Positions 8,132 through 17,291 of a stretch of DNA of 35,558 nucleotides are shown piece after piece. Source of the stretch: Sphingobacteriales bacterium. Lineage in GTDB: Bacteria; Bacteroidota; Bacteroidia; Chitinophagales; JADIYW01. Below the pieces are notes generated by a model. That model was not told the origin of the DNA. It saw nothing but the letters and a program-made list of their open reading frames with translations, and did not search any database. The translations under genes and the position numbers were made by a program. Location: positions 1 through 35,558 of the forward strand of contig JADKIQ010000021.1 of assembly GCA_016721245.1 (NCBI GenBank), in the 5' to 3' direction. Position 1 is the stretch's first letter. Each line of letters opens with the position of its first letter.

Positions 8132-8607
8132 TTAATTAAGCGCTTTTATAAAATCTTTTAACAGTTGTTCCTTTTTTGTAAAATCTTTTAGTTTGGCTGA
8201 AAAATCTGAAATGATCAGCTCCTCCATTTGAGTAAGTTGAATAAAACATTTGACTGCCTTTGCCAGGAAATTTTAACTTCCATCTACTAGAGATGAACCA
8301 ACAGATTTTCAATGGTAATGAATGGTATTGTTTTTAGTTCGTTGATGTCTATGGAAGATTTAAATTTTGCACCGTAAACAATATTCGGGAAAAAAACTCA
8401 AAATAAATACTTTTTTATGAAATTTTTAACTTCAGCATTTTTATTGGTTCTGTATAATTTTTTCTGATGTTGATGGTATTTTTTGGTATGTACTTCTGAT
8501 TTTAAATGTTTATAGTTTGTAGTAAAAGTAAGTTTCTTTGGTCTTATATAAGTTGTATTTCCTAGGAAAAATTGATGTCAGTGGCTATCTTAAAAATTTA
8601 AAAACAT
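8132..8607 (-). pseudogene. Unrecognised small gene, frameshifted
   Basis: Minus-strand pieces are clearly protein-like: TTYIRPKKLTFTTNYKHLKS, KKLYRTNKNAEVKNFIKK, KSSIDINELKTIPFITIENL and a C-terminal piece EELIISDFSAKLKDFTKKEQ-LLKDFIKALN ending in TAA at 8132-8134. At least three slips are needed to join them. The start is uncertain; an ATG at 8607 opens a short frame. The pattern of short hydrophilic helices gives no family. It follows the repeat protein by about 40 bases, so it may belong to the same transcript. Confidence 0.4.
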
Positions 8608-8645
8608 GTTATACTAATTCTGGGATTCTTTTAGCGTTGAATTAT

Positions 8646-10457
8646 TTAAATTAGCAGTGCGTCCCAGTCTTCATCTAAATCATCATCATTGGTTTTTGAG
8701 TAGGTTGTTGTCTTTGTTTTGATCTTTCTTCTCTGCTATTCATTTGCAGATACTGTTGAATTATTAGTTGAAGTTTGTTTCTTGCCTAAATAGGCATCTC
8801 TGAAATTGTTTAATAAATCTGCCAGTTCTGATAATTATAAGAACCGCTTTGAGTAAATTGAGTATAGTCTTCGTGCCGTTTACTTTCCAATCGGTGGAGA
8901 TAAAATCAGATTTTCTTCACCTTTGCATTTAAAAATAACCGGCTGAATTGTTTCCTGAATGACAGCACCTTCTATGTCTTCCATTTTAAATTTATTGTAT
9001 TTTCCGGCTTTGAATCAGGTCGTAGATATAACCATCTTTCACTTCAAAATAACCGTAATAGCCATTGTCAAAAGTTTTCAGGTAATCGTTTAATTTTTTG
9101 AGTGCAGGTTCATAGTTTCCTGTTGAAGCTGAATAACCTGATGTGCTATTCTTTGAATTGGCTGTATTAGGTTTTGAAATTTCAGACTGAGTTATTCCAG
9201 ATTTGTTGCCACTGTTAGATGTATTTGAATTGCTTTTTTTTAATGTTGATATCAAATCATTTATTAGTTGAATAAATTCTTCAGTGTCAAAATTTTTATC
9301 TTGATACATTTTAAACCTGAATTAGTCTTACCGGTTGTAGTAGGCTCTAGGTAGCATTCATGCAGTTCTCTCCATTCAAACATCTGATTTCAATTGGTTG
9401 TTTTCTTTTTATTTGTTGTCAACAAGCATTTTACGCTTTATCTAAATCACTTATTAGATGCACTATCAATAAGTACCTAGCTTTATAATCGTTTAATAAA
9501 ATTTCATTATTAATAACCTCAAAATATCCATAGTAACCGTTGTCAAACGTTATTTCCTTTACATTTAAGAGGTAATCGTTTAATTTTTTGAGCGCACTTT
9601 GATAATTTCCCGTAGAATTATTTTTAGTGGATGTTGTATTGTTACCGTTGTTATCAGTATTGGATTTTAAGCTTTCCTGTCTTCTTTTTTCTGCTGCATA
9701 ATCAATGTTGTTTTCTCCGTCTTTATTTTAGTATTTGTTTCTTTTTACGCAGCAACTAAATTATCCAGTTAAGGAAATGAGTTCAGTGGTATTAAAGTCG
9801 GTTGATTGCGAAAAACTGAAACTGTTATAGTTCTGATTAGTGAACGTTGAAAATAAACAATTATCAGTTCCTTTACAATAAAGTTCAACCTTGCGTTTGG
9901 GTTCCTTTTCATAGCTTTCCCAATGTCAGATATTTTGCTTTGCATAGTTATTGCCATCTTTGAACCGGTCATATAAATAACCATCCTTAATTTCCAGATA
10001 GCCGTAATAACCAGTTGTCAAAAGTTTTTAAATAATCGTTTAATTTTTTAAGTGCTGTTTGATAATTACTATTAGATGATGTTGAAGTTTTATTTTCAAT
10101 TAAAGCAACATCATTTTTATAATTACCAGTATTTTTTTTATAAGCAGTTAGTAAGTTATTTAATAATCCAACCAACACTTCTTTGTCAAAATATTCGGTC
10201 TGTGAAAAGCTAATATTTTTGTGATAAGAATCTGTATAAGTTGAAAATACGCAATCTTTACTATCAGTACATTCTATACTTACTTTATATTCGTTATCTA
10301 ATGCAACAGCATTACCTAAATATTTTATTTCAGACTTGCTGTATTTGCCAGACGGAAATCTGTCATATAAATAACCATCTTTGATTTCCAGATAACCATA
10401 ATAACCTTTATCAAACGTTTTCAGGAAGTCGTTAACTTTCTTAAGTTCTTCTTTGTA
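8646..10457 (-). repeat. Four-unit tandem repeat inside the secreted protein gene
   Basis: Units begin at about 10457, 10064, 9604 and 9114 on the minus strand, a spacing of roughly 390-490 bases. Some DNA blocks are nearly identical between units (TCGTTTAATTTTTT in units 2-4). This suggests recent duplication and also explains possible mis-assembly. The linkers are rich in Ser, Thr and Asn and differ between units. Confidence 0.65.
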
Positions 10458-10520
10458 AGATTGGCTAAAACCAACGTGAAATAAGGTAATTAAGAGAATT
10501 GTTGCTGTTGTTTTTTTCAT
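8646..10520 (-). pseudogene. Secreted protein built of four tandem 'YGYLEIKDGYLYDRF' repeats, frameshifted
   Basis: The ORF starts at ATG 10520 with a signal peptide (MKKTTATILLITLFHVGFSQ). It then holds a domain of about 130-160 residues repeated four times, each unit opening with a variant of ALKKLNDYLKTFDNGYYGYF and EVKDGYIYDRF. The first unit is complete: after the opening come KVSIECTDSKDCVFSTYTDS, ISFSQTEYFDKEVLVGLLNN and a Ser/Thr/Asn-rich linker. Units 2-4 follow in shifting frames (unit 2 shows CLFSTFTNQNYNSFSFSQS; unit 4 ends near KTNDDDLDEDWDALLI). The span equals about 625 codons. Intact, it would be a secreted or periplasmic repeat protein. It starts 11 bases after the PDZ-MORN gene and must be co-transcribed with it. 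I know no function for the domain. Confidence 0.6.
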
Positions 10521-10531
10521 AAAATGGATGT

Positions 10532-13028
10532 TTATGGTATTATTTTTACGGTTACTTTTTCAAAGCTAATCACATTAAAATCAAACGTAAATTCTATCAT
10601 GCCTGAATAGGTGCCGTCGCTGTTTTGTTTTAGTGCGGTTTTGGTAGTTCCTTTTTTGCCGATATACTCTTTTAGCGTATTGTAATTTTTATCAGCATTG
10701 TCGATAGAAACAACTTCTACGTATGTATCTCTTGGGATTTCTTTTTTTGTATTTGACAAAACATCTGTCATTGTTTTTTTTATTTGTACATTTTTTTCGG
10801 TTGAATTACTTTCCGTCATTTCTTTGTACAGTTGATCTCTTTCCAGTTGATTTTTTTTCAGTTCGGCATCAATTTTCTTCAACTCATCAGCATCTGATTT
10901 AGACATTCTTACAGGAATAGTGTAAGAATAATTAGTATTGATAGAAAATCTATCATAGCCTTTTACTTCCGTCAGATATTTTATGGCTTGTGCTTCGTTC
11001 ATGTTTTCATTAAAATTTGAATTCTTTAGTTTCCAGGTGCTTGATTGATATTTATCTTCAAGAATCAGTCTGTCTGCTTCTGTGAAAATCTGGTTAGCTG
11101 GTCCGAAAACACTTACTACACGTATCAATTCATCATCATTTGTAGCGTAATTCGAAAAATTGCCATCGTACTGCAAAAGGAAGACACCTTTAAATTTATT
11201 TTTCTCGGTCCATATTGCTTTTGCATACGCATCCTGTTTCATCTTCTCTTCACGGGCGGCCTGTTCTATGCGGTATTTTTCCATGTTCGCATCAGTGGTC
11301 GCTTTTATACTGCTGATGTAGGAAGCGTCAGGTTTATTAATATTTACATTACTTTTTGTGCAAAAATACCAGCCTTCACTACTTTTGGGTTGCATGTTTT
11401 GTGCTAAGTGATAATTTTCATTTTTGGGAACATAAATTAAATGTGTCGATCCTAAATTAGCAAGCTGGTAGACTTTCATATCCACAAATACTGCATTTCT
11501 CTGAGCATCAATAATTTGTTTTTCCGTCTTCAAACCATCCGGCCGATATTGTACATCGCATAAATCTTTTAATTTCTTAAATTCTGCATCTGATAAGCCC
11601 AATGAGGTTTGTAATTCTTTATCACTAATATTATAACCGGCATTGTAATACTGGCCTTCAATACTTATCATATCCTGAATATATACTTCTTTTTTAGCTT
11701 GCCAATTCCCAAAACCACCGCCTTTAAACGGTTTGTCAATGGTAAATGCAGTATAGTTAAAAGCCGGGTTCATAAAGTCCTGTATGATTTCAGCATCTAC
11801 GCACATAAAGAAACCAATGCCATCATCTGACAGCATTTCTTTCGGAGCATGTTTATTGCCAGCATTTCTGATAAAAATAATAGAGTATTGTCCATAGCTC
11901 CTGTATTCTCCATTATTTTTATCTGCTCTGAAGGTTAATACTCTTTCAAACGTTAAATTTCGGAATGCAAATTTGAACAGCGTATTGATATCCGGATAAC
12001 TTTTATATAATGCTGGCCAGTTTTCATAGGCACATTGTTCCACTACCAGTTTAAGTGTCTCAGGAGTTAAGCTTGCCGCAGATGCGAGATTTTTATAATC
12101 CGATTTTTCAAAGGGTGGTTTTTGTTTTTTGGGTATGGCATTTGGATATTTTTCACTGAAAAAATCCGTTGGCCACATATACCCGCTCTTTGCTTCCAGG
12201 ATTTTCAAAGTTGTGGCTGGGTCCTTTTTTACTTTGTTGATTTCTGTATTTGTTATACTAGTTGAAGTTGGTTTTGCTCCGGTATTATTTTCAGCAAGAA
12301 CATCCGTTTTGGTTTCCAGTTCCAGTTTGCCGTTTTTATACACTCTGTTACTGGTCTGTTTTGTATTGGCATTATAGAATTGAGCATTGCCGTCAATCTT
12401 ATCTTCTTTCCAGATACCTGTTAAATAAGAATTATCAGGATAGGTAATCTTGCCATTTCCCTGACGAAGTCCGTTTTTGAAGTTGCCTTCAAATTTTATT
12501 TTGTCAGCGGTATACTGAATTCCATTTCCATCAAATTTGTTATTCAGTAAATTGCCTTTGTAATATAAAGCTCCATCATTATAATAACATTCGGCAGTTC
12601 CGGAAATCGCATTGTTACTGCATTTTCCTTTTATGGTATAACCAAACGTTGATTCCACCACACAATCGCCGTTGCTGCAGTTGCCAGAAATGCAACTGAA
12701 TTCAAATGAACTTAAAGGTGCTTTATTGAGGTTGGTTTTCTTTACATCCGGTGCTCTGTAAAATCTCAGTTCATTGTTCATAGCTGGTGCATCGCTTAAT
12801 ACTTTTGTCAGCAATTCCTTTTTTTTAAAAAGATAATGGAATATCATTAATGAAATTTAAAAAATCACCAACTTTTAATCCTGCTTTATCAGCCGGACTG
12901 TTTTTAAATACTTTTGTTACAATTACGGAGTCTTCTTCGTTTGTATAATAGGAAAAGCCAAAAATATTTTGGCAGTAAGATAATGTAGATATACATTGAC
13001 AAAAAATTAAGAGTAGTATTCTTCTCAC
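10532..13028 (-). CDS. Secreted PDZ-MORN multidomain protein of unknown function, one frameshift
   Basis: From ATG 13028 a signal peptide (RRILLLIFCQCISTLSYCQ) leads into a PDZ core: FKNSPADKAGLKVGDFLNFI with the usual helix-GLKxGD motif. The frame slips once in an eight-T run near 12821-12828 and continues with KKKELLTKVLSDAP. Next come MORN repeats (roughly residues 130-220 of the joined protein: NNKFDGNGIQYTADKIKFEG, NGLRQGNGKITYPDNSYLTG). After a Thr-rich linker there is a large unrecognised region of over 500 residues with a charged coiled-coil-like segment (KKIDAELKKNQLERDQLYKE) and a beta-rich end. The joined length is about 832 codons. It is the first gene of a minus-strand run with the four-repeat secreted protein 11 bases downstream. 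The cell-envelope location is inferred from the signal peptide. Confidence 0.7.
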
Positions 13029-13073
13029 ATTTATAGAATTTTATTACATGAAGTTAGTAATATTTCAATATTT

Positions 13074-13101
13074 CAAAAATACCATAAAACACGTATATCA
13101 A
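13074..13101 (-). promoter_or_regulatory. Promoter of the PDZ-MORN operon
   Basis: On the minus strand, TTG (13101-13099), a 17-base spacer and TATTTTTG (13081-13074) match the Bacteroidota promoter pattern. The start codon is 46 bases beyond. The -33 TTG lies in the U-tract end of the upstream gene's terminator. Confidence 0.5.
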
Positions 13102-13130
13102 AAAAAATGCCAACCTGGAGGCTGGCATTT
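13100..13130 (-). terminator. Intrinsic terminator of the ABC-F gene
   Basis: Reading the minus strand, ATGCCAGCCT and AGGTTGGCAT form a stem around a 2-base loop (one G-T pair), followed directly by a run of eight T. It lies about 20 bases after the ABC-F stop codon. Confidence 0.85.
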
Positions 13131-13151
13131 AATTCATCTGAAGCAGGTTTT

Positions 13152-15056
13152 TTAGCTTTGCAATTTTTCCCAATCTTGCATCAGTTTTTCCAATGCTTTT
13201 TTTTCTGTACCTAATTGCAACACGATTTGTTCATCATATTTACCGTCTTCGGAAAGTACTTCGATTTTTTCTTCCAGCTTCTTTATGTCAAATTCTTTGA
13301 TACCGATTTCTTCTTCCAGTTTTGAAATCTGATTTTTGATGCGTTTCGCTTCTTTATCATCTACTTTATTTGCCGGAGCTGTAACTTCTTTTTTCTGCGG
13401 ATTGTTAGTTGTCGCTTGCGGACTCAACTCCACCTCTCTGAAGTTTGCCACACGACGTTCTTCAAAGAAGGCTTCCACATCACCAACATGTTCCTGAACC
13501 ACACCGTCTTTAAATTCAAATGTTTTCTCCGTCAAACCCACTAAAAAGTCACGGTCGTGCGAAACCACAATCACCGTTCCGGGATATTTGGAAATAGCAT
13601 CTTTCAAGACATCTTTTGCACGTAAATCCAGGTGATTGGTCGGCTCATCGAGAATCAGTACATTACTTGGATTCAATAACAGATGTGCTAAACAAACACG
13701 AGCACGTTCACCACCGCTCAATACTGATATTTTTTTGGTGGCATCGTCACCGCTAAACATAAAAGCACCTAAAATATTTCGTACTTGTGCACGCATATCA
13801 TTCGGAGCGGTGTCTTCCATGTATTGTAAAATAGTCAATTCTTTTGGCAAATGTTCTGCATGGTGCTGCGCAAAGAAAGCGATGTTTACGTTGTGCCCTA
13901 TTTCTAAGTTTCCGGAATTATAATCCAACTCTTTAGCAATGATTTTTGCCATCGTGGTTTTTCCCATTCCGTTCTTTCCGATGAAAGCGACTTTATCGCC
14001 GCGTTCAATTTCTAAATTCACGTCATGAAAAACAGGTTTGTCGCCATAGCTCTTTGCCAGATTTTTTGCAGTAACAACCACCTTTCCGCTCTGTTGTCCC
14101 ATTGGAAACTGAAAACGCATGGAGCGCACGTCATCCTGTTCCACTTCCACAATATCCATTCGGTCCAGCTTCTTCACTAAACTTTGCGCCATGCTGGCTT
14201 TACTGGCTTTTGCCTTAAAGCGTTCGATATTGCGTTCAATCTGTTTGATCTGGTCCTGCTGGTTTTTGAATGTCTGCAACTGCTTCTCTCTTCTCTCTTC
14301 CTTTAAAATCAGGTATTTGGAGTAATTGGCCTTGTACTCGTACATCTTGCCCAATTCCAGTTCTATCGTTTTATTGCAGACATTGTCGAGGAATGTCTTA
14401 TCATGCGATACCAGCACAATCGCACCTTCGTATTTCTGAAAGAACTCTTCCAGCCAGATAATAGATTCGATATCCAGGTGATTGGTAGGCTCATCGAGCA
14501 TTAACAAATCGGGATTCTGCAGTAATAATTTAGACAATTCCAAACGCATCGCCCAGCCACCGGAGAAAGTGGAAGGTGACTTTTCAAAGTCTTCGCGCTG
14601 ATAGCCTAATCCCAATAAGACCAGTTCGGTTTTCTTGTCCTTATCGTCAATATCCAGATGCACCAGTCGGTCGTTCAGGTCACAAAATAGCTGTGACAGA
14701 TTCATGTAATCATCCGTATCATAATCGGTACGCGTTTCCAGCTGGTGCTGAATCTTATCGAGTTCTTCCTGCAGGATATTGATATCCTTAAAAGCCGTCT
14801 GTGCCTCCAGCCATACGGTCTGTTCATTTTGTCCTCGGATTTCCTGCTTCAGAAATCCAATCGTATAGCCACCCGGTTTGGAAATGGTGCCTTCCTGAGC
14901 TGATATCTCCCCATTCAACGCTTTCAGCAGGGTGGATTTACCTACGCCATTCCGTCCTACCAGTCCAATCCTGTCACGAGGTTGTATGGTAAACGTAACA
15001 TTGTCGAATAAAATACGACTGCCAAATATGATGGATAGATTTTGTGCCTGTAACAT
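13152..15056 (-). CDS. ABC-F family ATP-binding cassette protein (ribosome-associated type)
   Basis: The intact 634-residue protein has two fused ABC ATPase domains and no membrane segment, as in ABC-F proteins acting on ribosomes. The first domain shows Walker A GRNGVGKST (34-42), signature FSGGW and Walker B LLMLDEPTNHLD. The inter-domain linker is the charged helical P-site-tRNA-interaction region (about residues 240-320, rich in Lys, Arg and Gln). The second domain shows GKNGMGKTT, LSGGERARV and ILDEPTNHLD. A C-terminal coiled coil (about 560-634, KKLEEKIEVLSEDGKYDEQI) follows. The layout fits a Uup/YdiF-like subgroup. ABC-F members sense stalled ribosomes or protect against antibiotics; which one applies here is not visible. 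It is single and on the minus strand, with its own terminator. Confidence 0.92.
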   Translation of the reverse strand: MLQAQNLSIIFGSRILFDNVTFTIQPRDRIGLVGRNGVGKSTLLKALNGEISAQEGTISKPGGYTIGFLKQEIRGQNEQTVWLEAQTAFKDINILQEELDKIQHQLETRTDYDTDDYMNLSQLFCDLNDRLVHLDIDDKDKKTELVLLGLGYQREDFEKSPSTFSGGWAMRLELSKLLLQNPDLLMLDEPTNHLDIESIIWLEEFFQKYEGAIVLVSHDKTFLDNVCNKTIELELGKMYEYKANYSKYLILKEERREKQLQTFKNQQDQIKQIERNIERFKAKASKASMAQSLVKKLDRMDIVEVEQDDVRSMRFQFPMGQQSGKVVVTAKNLAKSYGDKPVFHDVNLEIERGDKVAFIGKNGMGKTTMAKIIAKELDYNSGNLEIGHNVNIAFFAQHHAEHLPKELTILQYMEDTAPNDMRAQVRNILGAFMFSGDDATKKISVLSGGERARVCLAHLLLNPSNVLILDEPTNHLDLRAKDVLKDAISKYPGTVIVVSHDRDFLVGLTEKTFEFKDGVVQEHVGDVEAFFEERRVANFREVELSPQATTNNPQKKEVTAPANKVDDKEAKRIKNQISKLEEEIGIKEFDIKKLEEKIEVLSEDGKYDEQIVLQLGTEKKALEKLMQDWEKLQS

Positions 15057-15060
15057 GGCG

Positions 15061-15068
15061 CAAAAATA
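15061..15068 (-). promoter_or_regulatory. -7 element of the ABC-F gene, four bases before the start codon
   Basis: TATTTTTG on the minus strand matches TAnnTTTG, with ATG 15056 only four bases away. If used, the mRNA would be leaderless or nearly so. No TTG is found at normal spacing. Confidence 0.35.
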
Positions 15069-15417
15069 CTTTTTTTACAGATATTTTTTCACGATAAAAC
15101 AAGCGATACTATTAATAAACTATTAATAGACAGTATTTTATATTAAATCATGGTCTTAGACAGGAAAACGGGTTTATGTAAGAGCGACCTCCCTTTTTAC
15201 CGGCGTATTTTAAGCGTACTCTTTTTTTAATTGAATACTCTTTTTTTCCGTTTATATTTTACGTGCGGAGGCTGTTTTTACCAACCACAATGCCATAATA
15301 GTTAACAAATGATAAAAGTCATCTTTTTTATGTGAAATATATTCCTAAATTTACAAAGGATAAAAATATCCGAATATATTTAAATAAAATTTTAAACCAA
15401 TTTTAAAGTGATAAATT
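15069..15417 (+). promoter_or_regulatory. nor operon control region: CRP/FNR-like site and -7 box
   Basis: This 349-base gap has no gene. It holds a dyad ATGAT-AAAA-GTCAT at 15309-15322 and a near-consensus -7 box TAAATTTA at 15346-15353. The transcript would start near 15358, about 42 bases from the dyad centre, the class II activator position. Upstream, the 12-mer TACTCTTTTTTT occurs twice (15217-15228 and 15236-15247) with no known role. Confidence 0.45.
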
Positions 15418-15858
15418 ATGTTATCTAAATCGCAAGCACGGTTGTTTTTTTTCGGAGGAACCATCGTAACATTCGTCATCTTTATCGGACTATCCTGGCA
15501 CTCGCTCAGTGTGGAAGTTCCGAAAAAAACACATGAAGAAAACCTCACGGAACAGGTAATAAGAGGTAAGGTGATATGGGAAGAAAATAACTGCATGGGA
15601 TGTCATTCCATAATGGGTGAAGGCGCCTATTATGCGCCGGAACTTACCAAAGTGGTGGAAAGAAGGGGTGAAGGTTACATGAAAGCTGTTTTGATGTCTA
15701 AGACACCCTGGTCACCTAGAGGAAGAAAAATGGTGGCTTATGGTTTTTCTGAAGAAAAGGCAAATGACCTGGTCGCCTTCTTTACCTGGATTGGTAATAC
15801 AGACCTGAACGGATTTCCTCCAAAACCGGATTATAAATCAACTATTAATTCAAAATAA
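15418..15858 (+). CDS. norC: Nitric oxide reductase subunit C (membrane-anchored cytochrome c)
   Basis: The 146-residue NorC is the electron-entry subunit of the cytochrome c-type NO reductase. It has one N-terminal membrane anchor (about residues 9-28) and a periplasmic heme c domain with the motif NNCMGCHS (C59, C62, H63). M105 in GRKMVAYGF is the likely second heme ligand. The GEGAYYAPELTKVVERRGEG stretch is typical of NorC. The length matches the family. It lies 11 bases before norB and is first in the norCBQD order. A CRP/FNR-like dyad and -7 box lie upstream. The start ATG at 15418 directly precedes the anchor, and no earlier in-frame start is needed. Confidence 0.95.
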   Translation: MLSKSQARLFFFGGTIVTFVIFIGLSWHSLSVEVPKKTHEENLTEQVIRGKVIWEENNCMGCHSIMGEGAYYAPELTKVVERRGEGYMKAVLMSKTPWSPRGRKMVAYGFSEEKANDLVAFFTWIGNTDLNGFPPKPDYKSTINSK

Positions 15859-15869
15859 AACGAACTGTT

Positions 15870-17207
15870 ATGAGATATAAATCACAAAAACTGGCGTATT
15901 GGTTCTTTGCCTTGTCCATGTTACTGTTAACACTACAGATTATATACGGATTCATCATGGCCTTTGCACATCTTGGGTATGACGGGCTGCATGCCATCAC
16001 ACCCTTTAATACTGCCAGAGCAGTACATACAAATCTTCTGGTGGTTTGGTTACTGTCAGGTTTTATGGGAGCCGCTTACTACATCATTCCCGAAGAGGCT
16101 GAACATGAAATGGTCAGTGTTAAACTGGGATTTGTTCAGTTGATTTCACTGGCCGTGGTCGGTGTGATTGCCATCATCGGATACCATTTCAATTACTGGG
16201 AAGGCCGTAAATTCCTCGAAATACCGAGGCCTCTGGATTATCTGGTCGTTGTAAATGTATTGACTTTCTTAGGATTGATTTTAGCGACCTTATATAAAGG
16301 AAAGAAACGAACCACCACCTCTTTGGTCCTTACCATGGGGTTGGTTTTTGCAGCCCTATTGTATTTGCCCGGCATGATCTGGTTTGATAATCAAACGATG
16401 GATTCATTTTTCAGATGGTGGGTCGTGCATCTTTGGGTAGAAGGTGTATGGGAACTGATCATGGGCGGTATTTTGGCTTTCTTATTAATCAAGATTACCG
16501 GCGTTGACAGAGAAGTGATTGAGAAATGGCTGTATGTAATCGTAGGTCTGACCTTCATCTCAGGTGTACTTGGAACAGGACACCACTACTATTATATCGG
16601 CACACCGAAATACTGGCTGATTATCGGAGGTATTTTTTCTGCGATGGAACCGTTGGCTTTCTTAGGAATGGCCTTGTTCGCCATTGCCATGTACAGGAAA
16701 GGAGAGAAGAAACATCCCAATAAAATCGCCTTGAGCTGGACACTCGGCACGGCCATCGTATCATTTGTAGGTGCCGGATTGTTAGGATTAGCGCATACCT
16801 TACCGCAGGTGAACATGTACACACATGGTACACTGGTTACGGCTATGCATGGTCACCTCGCCTTTTGGGGCGCTTATGGCATGATTGTACTGGCCATTAT
16901 CAGCTATACATTACCAAATATGACCGGCAGAAAATTATATGACAGCAATACCGGAGTGCTTGCATTCTGGCTGTCAAATATCGGTATGCTGGGAATGACG
17001 GTGGCGTTTGGTGTTGCCGGTGTGGCTCAGGTTTATCTGGAAAGAAAGATGGGATTGGATTTCGGTGATGTGCAGAAAGAAATTCAGGTGCATTTCCTGA
17101 TATTAATCATATGTGCTACCATGTTCACTACAGGAATCGGTTTGTTCATTTATGAGTTTATCAGATACGGATTGCCAACTGACGAAGCGCTGGAATCTTC
17201 AAATTAA
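15870..17207 (+). CDS. norB: Nitric oxide reductase subunit B (cNOR catalytic subunit)
   Basis: The intact 445-residue, 12-helix inner-membrane protein reduces two NO to N2O. All metal ligands are present: H53 (heme b), H187 in WWVVHLWVEGVWE, E191, H238 and H239 in GTGHHYYYIG (FeB site), H327 (heme b3) and H329 (heme b) in AMHGHLAFWGAYG. Counted against Pseudomonas aeruginosa cNOR (H207, E211, H258/259, E280, H347, H349), the core ligands sit at a constant offset of 20, including E260. It lacks the fused N-terminal domain of quinol-type qNOR, and norC is adjacent, so this is cNOR. A hairpin with a T-run follows the stop. Confidence 0.97.
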   Translation: MRYKSQKLAYWFFALSMLLLTLQIIYGFIMAFAHLGYDGLHAITPFNTARAVHTNLLVVWLLSGFMGAAYYIIPEEAEHEMVSVKLGFVQLISLAVVGVIAIIGYHFNYWEGRKFLEIPRPLDYLVVVNVLTFLGLILATLYKGKKRTTTSLVLTMGLVFAALLYLPGMIWFDNQTMDSFFRWWVVHLWVEGVWELIMGGILAFLLIKITGVDREVIEKWLYVIVGLTFISGVLGTGHHYYYIGTPKYWLIIGGIFSAMEPLAFLGMALFAIAMYRKGEKKHPNKIALSWTLGTAIVSFVGAGLLGLAHTLPQVNMYTHGTLVTAMHGHLAFWGAYGMIVLAIISYTLPNMTGRKLYDSNTGVLAFWLSNIGMLGMTVAFGVAGVAQVYLERKMGLDFGDVQKEIQVHFLILIICATMFTTGIGLFIYEFIRYGLPTDEALESSN

Positions 17208-17230
17208 AAAAATGTTTCATTAAATCGTTA

Positions 17231-17281
17231 AATCAGGTAGTTTGTATTACATCTGTAGTATCAGCTACCTGATTCTTTTTT
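17231..17281 (+). terminator. Hairpin with T-run between norB and norQ (terminator or attenuator)
   Basis: A perfect 10-bp stem, AATCAGGTAG at 17231-17240 and CTACCTGATT at 17265-17274, encloses a 24-base loop and is followed by CTTTTTT (17275-17281). It lies between two co-directional nor genes, ending only ten bases before the norQ ATG. It may act as a partial terminator. Confidence 0.6.
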
Positions 17282-17291
17282 AAGTATAACC

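Noticed and set aside
8646..10520. CRISPR array or transposon repeats
   Set aside because: Repeats are protein-coding units of about 390-490 bases in one reading direction; no short identical repeats with unique spacers and no terminal inverted repeats or transposase.
15217..15247. Direct repeat TACTCTTTTTTT twice upstream of norC as a regulator site
   Set aside because: T-run-based low-complexity repeat about 100 bases from the promoter; no symmetry and no known counterpart.
15870..17207. Quinol-type NO reductase or heme-copper oxidase subunit I
   Set aside because: The protein lacks the fused N-terminal domain of qNOR and the oxidase Tyr-His site, keeps the cNOR glutamates E191 and E260, and has norC next to it.
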